Shown: piece by piece, positions 4,300-18,200 of the stretch
Position numbering within the stretch: position 1 is the stretch's first letter
Layout: each line of letters opens with the position of its first letter
Source of the DNA: a virus
Virus record (IMG/VR): IMGVR_UViG_3300020190_000238
Location: 1 to 31,494 of that record
Direction: 5' to 3' (one strand)
DNA: 31,494 bases
Made by a program: the position numbers and the translations under genes
The notes under the pieces: generated by a model
Seen by the model: only the letters and a program-made list of their open reading frames with translations
The model's database searches: none
Told to the model about the DNA's origin: nothing

Positions 4300-6216
4300 A
4301 TGCCACAGATAAACTTTTCAAATTTAGATTTTGGTCAGATTAAATCTACGATTAAAGATTATCTGAGGGCAGATCCAAATTTTACTGATTTTGATTACGA
4401 AGGTTCTAACTTATCAACATTAATTGATATTTTAGCATACAATACATACTTGAATTCATTTAATGCAAATATGATTGCCAATGAAGTTTTTATTGGCAGT
4501 GCAACATTGAGAGAAAATCTTGTTGCCCTTGCAAGAAACATTGGATATATTCCAAAGTCAGTATCCTCTGCTAGAGCACGTATATCATTTTTAGTTGATA
4601 CGACACCTTACCTTGTAAAGCCATTAACACTAACTCTTAAATCTGGAGTATGTGCGGTATCTAATTCATTTGGTTTGGAAAGTTATTCTTTTTGTATCCC
4701 TGAAGACATTACAGTTCCAGTAAATAATTTTTTAGCAACATTTAATGATGTTGAAATTTATGAAGGAACTCTAACTACACAAACATTTGTAGTTGATAAT
4801 TCCCTCTATAATCAAAGATTTATTTTAAATAATTCTGGTATTGATACCTCAACAATTAGGGTTTTTGTTCAGAACAGCATCACAGATACTATAAAAAAAA
4901 CTTATAAACAAGTTGAAAATATTGGAAATATTGGATCAACAAGTGAAGTTTATCTTTTACAAGAAATTGAAGATGAAAGATATGAACTTATTTTTGGTGA
5001 TGGAGTTTTTGGAAAAAAACTTTCAAATGGAAATGTCATAACTATATCATATATTGTTTCAAAAGGAAAAACAGCCAATGGAATTGGATTATTTACCTTT
5101 TCTGGAAGAATACTTGATAATAATGGTAACATTATTTCTCTAGGAATTTCTAATGTTACAACTCTCGAAACTTCAATCGGTGGGGGAGATATAGAATCCG
5201 TGGCTTCCATTCGTAATTATGCCCCAAAGTCATATGCCACTCAAAATAGAGCTGTAACTGCATCTGATTATGAAGTAATAGTTTCTAAAGTTTTTCCAGA
5301 GGCAGAGGCTGTAACTGTTTTTGGTGGAGAAGATTTGGATCCTCCGCAATATGGAAATGTTTTCATATCAATTAAACCAAAAAATTATAATTATATTTCA
5401 GATATTGTAAAAAGAAAAATTGAAAAAAATTTAAAAATATATTCTGTTGCTGGCATTAGGCCAAAAATTATTGATTTAAAATATCTATTTGTTGAAATAA
5501 CATCTTCAGTTTATTATAATTCAAATCTAACTTTATCTCTAGATGACTTAAAAACAAAAATTATTTCATCTATTAATTCATTTGCCAAATCCTCAGACTT
5601 GAATAGATTTGGAAGTAAATTTAAATATAGTAAATTTTTAAAAATAATTGATGATGTCGATCCAGCAATTACATCTAACATTACCGTACTAAAAATTAGA
5701 AGAGATTTAAGAGCATTTTTGAATAGTATTGCAGATTATGAAATTTGTTTTGGTAATCAATTTCATTTAAAATATGATAAAAGTGGAAATAGAACTCCAT
5801 TTAATATAAAATCAACCGCGTTTAATATTAAAAATGTTTCGGGTGATGTTTACCTCTCAGATTTTCCAAATGAAAATGGATTGACAGGAACTATTTTTAT
5901 CTTCAGAAAACTATCAAATTCTCAATATCAAGTTATCAAAAATAATGTTGGAACCATAGATTATATAAAAGGAGAGATTATTTTAAACTCATTAAATATA
6001 CTAGACACACAAATTAAAAATCCAGAAAATATTATTCAAATAGATGCAATTCCAGAATCTAACGATGTAATTGGTTTGCAAGATTTATTTTTACAACTTG
6101 ACACCGATTCTCTTAATATTACAATGCTTTCAGATACAATGTCATCAGGAGCAGATACTTCTGGATATTCATACACAAGAACATCTAGTTTTTCTAACGG
6201 ACCAATAAGTAGATAA
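4300..6216 (+). CDS. 6: Baseplate wedge protein gp6
   Basis: A 638-residue protein, near the length of T4 gp6 (660). gp6 forms the ring of dimers that links the wedges around the hub and belongs to the baseplate J-like family. The N-terminus (INFSNLDFGQIKSTIKDYL and YNTYLNSFNANMIANE) is the typical start of this family: a helix aiming for a fixed spacing, then the recurring N-x-x-x-N-E pattern. The middle carries FGDGVFGKKLSNG (about residues 232-244), a usual beta-domain marker, and the segment RAVTASDYEVIV near residue 320 is typical of J-like domains. The last 30 residues are rich in Ser and Thr. It starts with no gap after gene 25, and gene 7 begins 1 base after its stop. Confidence 0.92.
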   Translation: MPQINFSNLDFGQIKSTIKDYLRADPNFTDFDYEGSNLSTLIDILAYNTYLNSFNANMIANEVFIGSATLRENLVALARNIGYIPKSVSSARARISFLVDTTPYLVKPLTLTLKSGVCAVSNSFGLESYSFCIPEDITVPVNNFLATFNDVEIYEGTLTTQTFVVDNSLYNQRFILNNSGIDTSTIRVFVQNSITDTIKKTYKQVENIGNIGSTSEVYLLQEIEDERYELIFGDGVFGKKLSNGNVITISYIVSKGKTANGIGLFTFSGRILDNNGNIISLGISNVTTLETSIGGGDIESVASIRNYAPKSYATQNRAVTASDYEVIVSKVFPEAEAVTVFGGEDLDPPQYGNVFISIKPKNYNYISDIVKRKIEKNLKIYSVAGIRPKIIDLKYLFVEITSSVYYNSNLTLSLDDLKTKIISSINSFAKSSDLNRFGSKFKYSKFLKIIDDVDPAITSNITVLKIRRDLRAFLNSIADYEICFGNQFHLKYDKSGNRTPFNIKSTAFNIKNVSGDVYLSDFPNENGLTGTIFIFRKLSNSQYQVIKNNVGTIDYIKGEIILNSLNILDTQIKNPENIIQIDAIPESNDVIGLQDLFLQLDTDSLNITMLSDTMSSGADTSGYSYTRTSSFSNGPISR

Positions 6217-6217
6217 T

Positions 6218-9200
6218 ATGATAGAAACAAGAATATCTGCAAAAACAGTAATAGAAGGACAAATACCTCTTTTCATGCAAGAGGAGTATCCCCTGTTTAG
6301 TCCTTTTTTAAAACAATACTACGAATCTCAAGAATATTTTTCATCCCCGATTAATATTGTTAAAAATATTGATCAACTTGTGAAAGTTGGTACTTACACT
6401 TCAAATTTAATCACAAACCAATCCACAATAACAACTGAGTTTGTTGATTTTACTGACTCAATAATCTATGTCGAAAGCACAATAGGTTGGCCTGATAGAT
6501 ATGGATTATTAAAAATTAACGAAGAAATTATTACATACACCGGAATCGGATCAACTTCTTTTACTGGATGTATTAGAGGATTTAGTGGAATTACAACTTA
6601 TAATTTTTATGGCAAACAAGTTAGTTATGAGACAACATTAAATGATAATCACGAAATAGGGTCTGAGGTAAAAAATCTTAGCACTTTATTTTTAAAGCAA
6701 TTTTTTAATCAAATTAAATCTCAATTTTTACCTGGATTTGAAAATATTCAATTTCATGCAAATTTAAACCAACCCTCTCTTCTAATACAATCAAAAGATT
6801 TTTACACAACTAAAGGAACTCCAGTAGCAAATAATATTTTATTTAAATCTTTATATAACGAAAAAGTAGAAACAATTAAACCTCAAGATTATCTTCTCAA
6901 ACCATCTGCGAATGATTATAGATTAGTAAAACAATTAGTTGTAAGTCCAATTGAAGGAGATCCACTTAATCTTTCTGGGGGGATTCTTTTTCAAGAAGTA
7001 AAAACTTCAACAGGAATTACAAGTTCATATGGGTCTGTTTCTGATGTAGAGCCTAATTTTAGAGGTAGAGATCCATATTATACAGTGGATATTGATTTTG
7101 GATATGACCGTGACCTCAGAACTTTTGGAAGTATTTTTGGTGAATTTAAAATACATCCCAAAACTAAAGTTATTGGGGTTTCTTCCTCATCTTTATTTGT
7201 TGACTCTACAGTTGGATTTGCAAATTCAGGATCTATTAGTGTTACTGATGTTGTAGTAACTTACACTGCAAAAACAAATAGTGAATTTTTAAATTGTGTT
7301 GGAATTTCAACAGCTAAAATAGGTGAAAATGTAACTTCCACAGACTATAGAACTTATGGATTTGATGCAAATCAAAATCAAATTGATGTAAGAGTGACTG
7401 GAGTATTAGAAAAAATAATTGTAGATGACAATAATGATAATGAAAACTATTATCATAGACCAGAAGATCCGATTCTTGTAAGAAGTCTTGGAATTATTAA
7501 AGATAAGAAAGATCCAAAATTTAATTCTTGGAATTTTAATACATCAACAAAATTTAATGCAAGTTTAATAGTATGGAATGGGCAATATTTTGTTGTAACA
7601 ACTTATGAAGATCACAATCTTTTGTTAAATGATGACATTCAGTTTGTGGATAAAAGTAACAATACTATTATCGTTGGAAGAGTTAGAAAAATATTATCTG
7701 ATAAAAGAATACAAGTATCTGCAAATTTGGATAGAAGTCGGACAGATCTTCAAAACTCTTATTTTATAAGAAGATCTCTAAAAGTATCTCAACCATTAGT
7801 AACCACAAATAGTTTTAAACAAGATGTTCAAGATGTGTATGATAATAAAGGAAATATTATTGTTTCCTCAGCATCTTTACCTTCTTATGAAATAAGAGCA
7901 ACAAATAGATCTAAAACTATCAGCATTTCACCCAACACATTAATTACCGAATTGACAATACCAAATCATAATTTTTATAGTGGTGATATTGTTTATGTTT
8001 CTTCGGCATCAACAGTTTTCACTGAAAAAATTAAAAACTATTTCGTAAAAAAAATTGATAATAATAATATAAAATTAGGTTTAAGTAATTCAAATATTGC
8101 TAATAATTTGTTTTATGAAATTAATAATTCGTCAGGATCAAATCTGGTACTAAATTTAACTCCATTAAACAATGTTAACAAACAATTAACATCTCAAAAA
8201 TTAATTAGAAAAATTGATTCACCAGTTAATATATCAAAAAAAGAGAAAACAATACCTAATGAAAAAATTGGTATTCTTGTAAATGGTGTTGAAATTTTTA
8301 ATTATAAATCTCAAGAAGTTGTTTATTATGGAGCAATTCAATCTATTGATGTTTTGGATGGTGGTGAGGATTATGATGTAATAACCCCCCCAATAATTTC
8401 TATTACAGATTCTACTGGAGTTGGAGCTACAGGAAATTGTGCAATAAAAGGGTCACTAAAATCAATTGAAGTTATTGATGGTGGATTCGATTATTTAAGC
8501 ACGCCGTCAATTAACATAAGTGGTGGAAATGGTTTAGGTGCTGTAGCTGAAGCAAAATTATCTAAAATTTATCATGATGTTTATTTTAATGCTTTAGGAA
8601 TTTCAACTTCTCTTGGTGGATTTATAAGTACCTCAACAAATATTATTGGGTTTAATACTGAGCATAAATTTAGTTTGGGTGAAGGTGTTATTTATAATTC
8701 TTTTGATGGGACCAAAATTGGAATAGGATCTACATCAGGAGATGTTTCCACAAAACTTTATCTTCAAGATAATTCTGTTTATTATGTTTCGGTTATTGAT
8801 GATAATAACATTAAAATTTTTAACACAGAAGATGATGCTTTTAAAAATATTAATGAAATTAATATTACATCTACAGGAACAGGAAATCAAAGATTAAGAT
8901 CTATAAGGAGAAAAAATATTTTAACTTCAGTTAATATCATAAGTGGTGGGAGCAAATACGAAAATAAATTAAGATTAGTTCAACCTGCAGGAATTAATAC
9001 TGCAAATAATAGTATTAATATTTTAAATCATGGATTTGAGTCTGGTGAAATAGTTACATATAATACTTCAGGAACTCCCATAGTAGGATTAAACACATCC
9101 ATAAACTTTTACATAATAAAAATTGATCAGGATAATTTTAGATTAGCACCTGCAGGAATTGGGACCACAATTTCAAATACAAGTTATCTCACAAATCAAT

Positions 9201-12200
9201 ATGCAATTTTACAAACACAAGGAACATCAAATCATTTCTTTAACTATCCACCAATAACTGTAACAGTTAAAGGAAATATTGGAGTATCTAGAACAAATAC
9301 GGAAAAATATCAAGCAACTGTAAGTGCTAAGTTTAGAGGGTCTGTCACGTCTATTCAAGTTACAAATGGTGGATCTGGATATGGTTCAACAGATGTTATT
9401 AATTTTGATAAACAACCAATAATAACATTAAATAGTGGATCTGAAGCTATATTAAAACCAATAATAAGTGGTGAAAAAATTATAGATGTGATTGTTTTAA
9501 ATTCAGGAAAAGATTATAATTCAAATCCATCTTTTGTCTTTTATGGTGGAGGATCATATGCAAAATTATCCTCGGTAATTACAGAAGGTAAAATTACTAG
9601 TGTTAAAGTCATTACTGGTGGAGTTGGATTTTCTACAAATAAAAGTGAAATTTCTGTTGTTCCAAGTGGAAAAAATGTAAAATTACGAGCAAACATTAAA
9701 AAATGGACCGTCAATCTTGTAGAAAAATATAAAGATATTTTTTCACAGTCTAGAGATGATGGTATTTTAATTCCTGGACCTTTAAGTGGATTACAATATG
9801 TAAATTTATTTGCCCCAAGATCTTTGAGAGAAACACTTCCCTCAAAAAATAATGATGGATCATTAAATTATATCAATCAAGATTTAATTTTTAACACCTT
9901 TGAAGAACTCTCTACTGTTCACTCTCCCATTATTGGTTGGGCATATGATGGAAATCCAATCTATGGACCATATGGGTATTCCTCTGCCACTGGAGGCACT
10001 ATTAAAGCGATGGTGCCTGGTTATGTAAGAAAATTGAGTTTAGATAGGCCAACAGGATTTATAGATGGATTTTTTGTAGAAGATTATACTTTTTTGGGAG
10101 GGGAAGATTTAGATGAAAGTAATGGAAGATTTTGCAAAACACCAGATTATCCAAATGGAGTTTATGCATATTTTGCAACTATAGATCCAGTCAATTATGA
10201 TTCTACATACGGAAACTACAGAAGGCCTATTTTTCCATATTTAATTGGAGATTTTTATAAATCAAAATCAAATAATTTTAATAACCTACCTTCCTCAAAT
10301 CAGGAAACTTTTGATTTAACAACTGGAGAATATATTAAAAATACTTATCCATATAAACTCAATAATACAGAAAGTGAATATGAATTTATAGTGCAACCAT
10401 TTAAAATTTCTAATCAACTAGCAATAGTTGATTCCATTACTAATGGATCTATTGAATCCATAGGAATTTCAAGTATTGGATCTAATTATAAAGTCGGAGA
10501 TTCAATTGTTTTTAATAACAACAATACAAATGGAAAAGGATTAATTGCTCGTGTAAATGAAATTGTTGAAAAAGAAATTGTTTCTATTGAATCAATTACA
10601 AATACCATTGAAAATGTTTCTTTAAATATTATTGATACAAATGGAACAATAGAGGGAATAACCACAACTCCACACAATTTATTCAATCTGGATATTGTCA
10701 ATGTTTCTAAAATATCTGATGAAAAATTTATTAAACTTTCTGGATTTTATCCAATTAATGTTTTAAGAAACAATTTTATTTTATCATCTGGAATTGCAAC
10801 ACCAGGAGTAACTGGATTAACAACATTTTTATCTTTTATAAACACAGTTAATGAAACTAACCTAAGACCAAATGATATTTTAAAAATAACCAGTAGTTCA
10901 GGTGTTAGCACAGAAAAATTATTAGTTCTTAATGTAGACAACACTTTCAATAGAGTTAGAGTCAAGAGACAGCACGAAGGAACTATAGGATATGCTTACA
11001 GTGCTTTTACAGTTGTAAATGAAGACCCACGTAGATTTACTTATAGTAGTGGGTTTTCTACCTCAGTAAATACAAATATACAAAGAAAAATATTTTTTAA
11101 TCCACAAACTTCTGTTGCAATAGGAACAGTTGGATCTGGCACTACAATTTATATACCCGAGGGATCCGAGTTCAGGCAAAGATTCGTACGTTTACAATCA
11201 ATTTATCTACCAAGTCATGGATTCATTACTGGACAAAGATTAGTTTACTCAAATGAGGGAAATACCTCATTATCAATATCTACAAGTGGTATTGGAACCA
11301 TAACAACATTAGGTAATAATTCGAGTGTATATGTAGCTAAATTTACAGACGATTTAATTGGAATTTCTACACTTCCAATTGGAATCGGATCAGCTGGAGG
11401 ATTTGTTGGTGTTGGGTCTACAGCAAATTTACTTTATTTCTTATCTTACGGAACAGGATTATTTCACAGTTTAAAAACTCAAGAACAGGAAATAACATCT
11501 ATTATTCAAAAAAATATTTGTACATTAACATCAAGAAAAAATCATGGACTATCTCTAAACTCATTATTTAATCTAAATGTAGTTCCTGGTATAAGTACAA
11601 CAGTAATCATAAAATATAATTCTTCTAATAGAAGATTAGTAGTAAATCCAAAATCTTTTAGTGGATCTGGAATCAATACTTCTACCAGTTCTATAACGAT
11701 AGAAAATCATGGATATCAAACTGGAGATAAGTTGATTTATACATCAACTTCTGTGGCATCTGGATTGATCAATGATAAAATTTATTATGTTGTAAGATTT
11801 GATAAAGACTCATTTAAATTAGTTGATAATTATTATCAAAGTACAATCTCCAATCCAAATTATGTAAGTATAGCCAGCACGGGTTCATCTCATGAACTTT
11901 CTCAGATAAATCCTCCTTTAGAAATAATTAATGGATATAATGTAATCTTTGATTTATCAGATTCATCTTTAGCAGATATTAATGGTGGGTCAAAAGTTCA
12001 ATCATTTGAGTTTGATTTATATGAAGATTCATCCTTCACTAATAGATTTATTACTTCCTTAGACTCATCATCATTTGAAGTAGTAAAAACTGGAATAGTT
12101 GGGGTAACTAATGATGCCAAATTAACCCTCTCCGTTAATAATTTTATTCCCAAAAAACTTTATTATAAACTTACTCCACTTTTTGGAAAAACCTACCTAT

Positions 12201-15200
12201 CTAGAGAAAAATTAGAAATCATTATTGATAAAGATATTTTGGATGGAAGTTCATTAAATTTTATCAATAGTAAATTTAATGGATCTTATTCAATTGCAGG
12301 AGTTGGTTCCACAACTTTTAAATTTAACTTAAATTCATACCCAGAAAAAACATCCTATACTTCTAGTAATTCACTTATTGAATATAAATCAAAAGAATCC
12401 AATGCAGTAGGATCCATATCAAAAGTTGAAATTTTATATGGTGGTTCTTCTTACGAAAATGTTCCTGGAATTTCCTCGATAACTTCATTAAATGGATCTG
12501 GATCCATTTTGTTTCCTTTTAGTTCAAAAATAGGTAAAATATTAAAAACTTCAATTCAAACTCCAGGATTTGAGTATCCATCAGATCCAACATTAAAACC
12601 AATAGCAGAACTTACTCAAAGAATTTTTATTGATCAGTTGTATACTATTCAATCTGTTGGATTGTCTTCTGGAGGTAAAAATTATTCTACTCCACCCTCT
12701 TTTGTAGTAATAGACCCAATTACCGATGAAATAAAATCAGAAGTAAAACTAAAATCATATCTCAGTGGAAATATTGTAAGTAAAGTAGAAATTCTATCAA
12801 ATACAAAAACTTTGTTTGGTCCACCAAAAATTATTACGATTAATAATAATAATGGAATTGGTGTTACAAATATATCCTTCAATTCAACTACAAAATTAGT
12901 AACAATAAATCTTGCCACTGGATTTAGTACTGCTAAAGAGTTCCCATTCCGCATAGGAGATAGGATTTTAATAGAAGGTATCGGAATTGGAACTCTGGGA
13001 TCTGGATATAATTCTGCGAATTATAATTATAAATTATTTACTTTAACAGGCGTTACCAGTGCAATTGGTGGATCAACTGGCATCTTATCATTTAAACTTG
13101 ATAATCAAAATAATCCAGGAACATTTTCTAGGGAAAATTCTCTTGCAAATGGATCAAATTCATATGGAAGAATTGTCCCCGAAAAATATCTTCCAGTTTT
13201 TAATCCAATAGTTTATTTTGGTGAATCCAAATATAACAAAAATGAAGAAATATACATTGGAAATGAAAAAGTTGGAGATGTTGTAAGTTGGAATGAGGTT
13301 TCAAAATTATTAAAACTCACTAATACAAAAAGAAAACTTATCTCTGGAGAGGTTATTAGAGGAAAAACCACAGATAATAGATCAAAAGTTGTTGATTCTT
13401 ATTCTTCAAATGCAACATTTGTTGTAAGTTCTTTCAGTGAAAAATTAAAAGATTATAGTAAAGATACCGGAAGATTAAGTACATTTTTACAAGTATTGCA
13501 AGACGGTGACTATTATCAAAACTTTTCTTATTCATTAAAATCAAAAGTTCCTATCGAAAAATGGGATGATAAAGTTGATTCACTAACTCACACTCTTGGG
13601 TTTAAAAAATTCTCTGATTTACAAGTAGAGTCCGAATCTGTTGGTATTAAAACAACTTTTAATATTTTAGAATCAAATCTATCATCATTTGCAGATTTAA
13701 TACAAGAAAAGTCTTTTGATTGCTACGAAGATTTTGCATTTGCTAAAGAATTTACAAAAACTTTTGGTGGTTCTTTAGTTTCCGATCAAATTTATTTTGA
13801 TAATTTAAGGATTTTAGATTACACTGAATTTATATCAAATAGAGTGCTTGAAATTGACGATATCAGTGATGAATTTGATGATACTCCTAGTATTTTTAAT
13901 TATGCCATCATTGGAACCTTTGATATAACAAAATACAATTCTGCACAGTTCTATGTTTTAATTAAAGATGCTCGTTTCTTTGGAGAAAAAGAAATCATCA
14001 TTGTGAATGTTGTCTACGATGGAACAAATGGATACTTAACAGCATACGGCAGAAACGAAACTGTATTGGATTTGGGAGAATTTTCTTTTAGAAGATCTGG
14101 GAATGTTGGTGAAGTACTTTTCTATCCCAAAAAATACGAATATAATAGTTATGATTTTGCAAATATTAGTGTTAACATTGCTGGAGCCGGAACTTCTACT
14201 GTTGGTGTAGCAAACCTTGGTGATATAGTAAGTTTTGCAAGCACGGCTGTTGCAATATCATCATCCCCTTCACCATCTGCAAATACAATTGTATCAATTT
14301 CAACAAGTCAATATACTTCAGCAAAAATTTTATTGGCAGCTTCCTCGTCAAATGATAATGTTCAATTCAATGAAATTAATTTAACACATGCTGGGGGAAA
14401 CACCTACTACGAATTCTTTGGTGATGTTGATTCTGGAGATTTAACATCTTCTTTTGGTGAAGGAATTGTTGGATCAGTTGGTGTTACAACATCATCGGGA
14501 AATACTTTGGTTACTTTTACTCCAAATCAAAATCTTACCGTAAATGTAAGGGCACTTTCTATACTTTTAGGAAATACCTCTACAACAGGTGTAGGGACCT
14601 CTGTTTTATATAAAGGTCAGTTGTCATCACATTATGTGTCAATAGCGTCTTCTAGCTCACCACAGGCATCTGTGATTGCTGGATTTGGAACTACCAGCGC
14701 CAATCCACACGAAGGTGCTCTTTATTATGTTCAAATTCACGATACAACAAATAATAGAGTTCAATTTTCAGAACTTGTTCTTACAAATGATTTTACTCAT
14801 ACTCCAACAATTTCTGAATATGCAGTTTTAACCTCTGGTGTTGAATTAGGAACTATTGGAGCAGCAAAATCTACGACCAATACAAATTTAACTTTTATTC
14901 CTCTTCCAAATATTGATGTTCAAGTCAGAGTTTATCAGAAAACACTTCAACTAACTCCAAAACAATCTCCAAATGATATTGATCTTAATAGTGCAATTAT
15001 TAGGTCAGATATTATACCATTAAGTTTTGAAGGGACTCAATTATCTACTAAAAAATCTTTTAATCTTACTCATAGAACTTCGCCAATATTCAAAAAAATT
15101 ATTGATGGATCTTCGTCTTCAGTAGTTGATGTATTTAATAATTCCATCAATATTCCAAATCATTTCTTTGTTACTGGAGAAAAAATAGATTACTCTGTTT

Positions 15201-18200
15201 CTGCGGGTGACACTAGAATTGGAATCGCAACAACATCAATTGCTGGAATTGGAACAACAAGTCTTTTACCAACAACATTGTATGTTGTAAAAATAAATGA
15301 TAGTCTAGTTAAGTTTGCAGATAGTCCACAAAAAGCTCTCAAGTTTAATCCAGAAGTTTTAGACATTACTTCGGTCGGTATCGGAGCATCTCATACCTTT
15401 GCTTCAAATTATAAATCAAATTCAAAATCACTCATTTGTATTGACAACATTATTCAAAATCCTATTCTTAAAACTAATAAAACAAGTTATCTTATTCAAG
15501 ACACTAATGAAGCAATCTCTGTCTCTCTATTGCTTTTTGATGATGTTCGTGGATTTTATGCTGGAGATTTAATAAAAATAGATGATGAATTTTTATTAAT
15601 TACTGATGTAGGTATTGGAGCTACTAATGCAGTTTCTTGTAGACGGGAACAATTAGGAACAATATCTACAATTCATACAACTGGATCAACTATAATAAAA
15701 TACAGTGGAAATTATAATATTGTAGATGATATAATTTATTTTATTGAAGCTCCACATGGAGATGAAGTTGACACCGAAAGAATTTCAAGTTTCCAAGGAA
15801 GAATATTCCTAAGGTCTCAATCAGTTGGATCTTCTCTAAGTGCTTATTACAATAATGATGTTTTTGATGATGTATCTGATCAATTTAATGGGACTAAAAA
15901 AGTATTTGATTTAAAATCTCAGGGATACCCTATTTCTGGTATTGTTTCCACGACTTCAACTTCTGCAGGAATTTTATTAGTTAACAATATTTTCCAAAAA
16001 CCAAAATATCCAGCAGCGGGGATTGCCCAAACTTACACATATGAAGTTGTGGAAGGTGTTGGTATTTCTAGTGTTATTTTCAGTGGAAATGTGGTTGGAT
16101 TAACTACAAATAATATAACTGGGCCAATGAAATATGATATTAATAGTGCTGGATTACCAAGAGGTGGTATAATTGTTTCAGTAGCTTCTACTCAAGGATA
16201 TGGATTCCAACCACTTGTATCTGCAGGGGGAACTGCAATAGTTTCTATTGCAGGAACAATTCAGTCAGTTTCTATTGGAAATAGTGGATCTGGATATAGA
16301 TCAGGTATTCAAACTTCTATTGTTGTTTCTGTTGCAAATTCTACAGGGGGAAAAATAGCAATTGGAACTGCATCTGCGGTGAATGGAAAAATTGTTGCAA
16401 TCGCAGTGACGTATTCTGGAATTGGATATACAACAACGAATCCACCCAATATAATAATTGATGCACCACTAAATTATGAAAATATTTCTTTAGTTTATGA
16501 TTCTTCTAATAGTGGAATTGGAACTGAGGCTAAAGTTAATATATTTGTTGGTTATGGTAATAGCGTAGTTGATTTTAATATCACTAATAGTGGATATGGG
16601 TATTCCACCGGAAATATTTTAACAGTTGATGTTGGTGGAACAACAGGAATTCCTACTGTATCATCGTTAACATATCGACCATTCAGAATAACTGTTGATG
16701 AAATATTTAAAGATAGTTTTAATGCCTGGTATCCAGGGCAGTTTGTAGTTTTAGATGACTTTGATGATGAATTCGATGGATTTAGAAAAACATTTAAATT
16801 AAAAGAGAATGGAGTTTTGTCAAACTTTATTTCTGCAAAGGGATCACCTCTTCAACTAGATCAAAATCTTCTCATTTTCATTAATGATGTATTACAAATT
16901 CCAGGTGAAGCATATAAATTTGAAGGAGGCTCTCAAGTAGAATTCTATGAGGCACCAAAGGAGGGGTCAAGTGTAAAAGTTTTATTCTATAAAGGATCTG
17001 ATTCCGATATTAGATTTGTCGATGTTGAATCAACAATTAAAGTGGGTGACACATTAACCCTCACTGATAGATTAAGGCCTATATTAGATGAGTATACCCA
17101 AAATCCAAGAGTCGTTACAGAAGTTTCATTTGTTGATTCTGTTTTTACTAATTCATATTTTGGTCCTGGAATTACATCTGATAGTGCAATATCAAGAACA
17201 GTAGAATGGTGTAAGCAAAGAGAAGATTTCTATATCGATGAAGTTCTTATCTCTAAGAGTAGAGAAGAGTTAAATTGTAACATTCATCCAATTACTAATT
17301 TGATCAGACCAATAGGAATTGGAAGCACAGTTATATCTGTTCAAAACACAAAAGCTTTGTTTAATTACACCCCAGAAATTTTACCATCAGGAAAACAGAC
17401 ACTCAGAATTATTAGTCAGGATAATAAAGTTTCTGCTATAGCTACTGCAATTGTATCAGTTGCGGGAACAATTTCCGAAATAAAAATTTCATATGGAGGT
17501 CTTGGATTTAGCACTGTTCCATCCATATCAATCTCAACTCCTCCCTCCGGAACTATTGCTATTGCAACTTGCACTATAAGTGGTATTGGTACAATAAACA
17601 ATGTTATAGTTACAAATCCAGGATCAGGATACACAACGACAAACCCACCCAAAGTTTTGATAGAATCAGAAACCCTCAAATATGAGATAATTACAAATGC
17701 TCAATATGAAGGTGATTTTGGAATAATTAGTGGAGTTGGAACCACGAGTATATCTGGAGTTTCTACTGGTATAACATTTGATTTTTATATTCCCAAAGAT
17801 TCTATTTTAAGAAATTCAAATGAAGTTGGAGTTGCTTTAACAATTTCAGGTATTCAAACTGGATATTATTTTGTTGTTTCTGAATCTGTGATAGGAAATG
17901 GAGTGACTTCAATTAATGACGACGGAAGTGTTCTTGGTATTGGATCAACTTACATTGATAATGTCTATCAAGCATTCGATGTTAAAAATATTACTGGAAA
18001 TGCAGTTGGAGTTGGAAATACTGTAGAATTAGTAAGAGTAATCACTAGTGTGAATTCCTATAATAATTTAACTGGGCTTGGTAATAGTCAGTTTCTTGGA
18101 CTTTTCAGTTGGGGAAGAATTTATAGCTTTGATCGGGGAGTTAATCCTCAAAGCTTTAATGTGGATCTCTCAGGAGGATTGTCTGGAGTAACGACATCAC

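Noticed and set aside
8351-17680. CRISPR array or diversity-generating retroelement target in the repeats of gene 7
   Set aside because: The repeats are protein-level, variable in spacing and in frame; no identical DNA repeats with unique spacers, no reverse transcriptase and no template repeat were seen.
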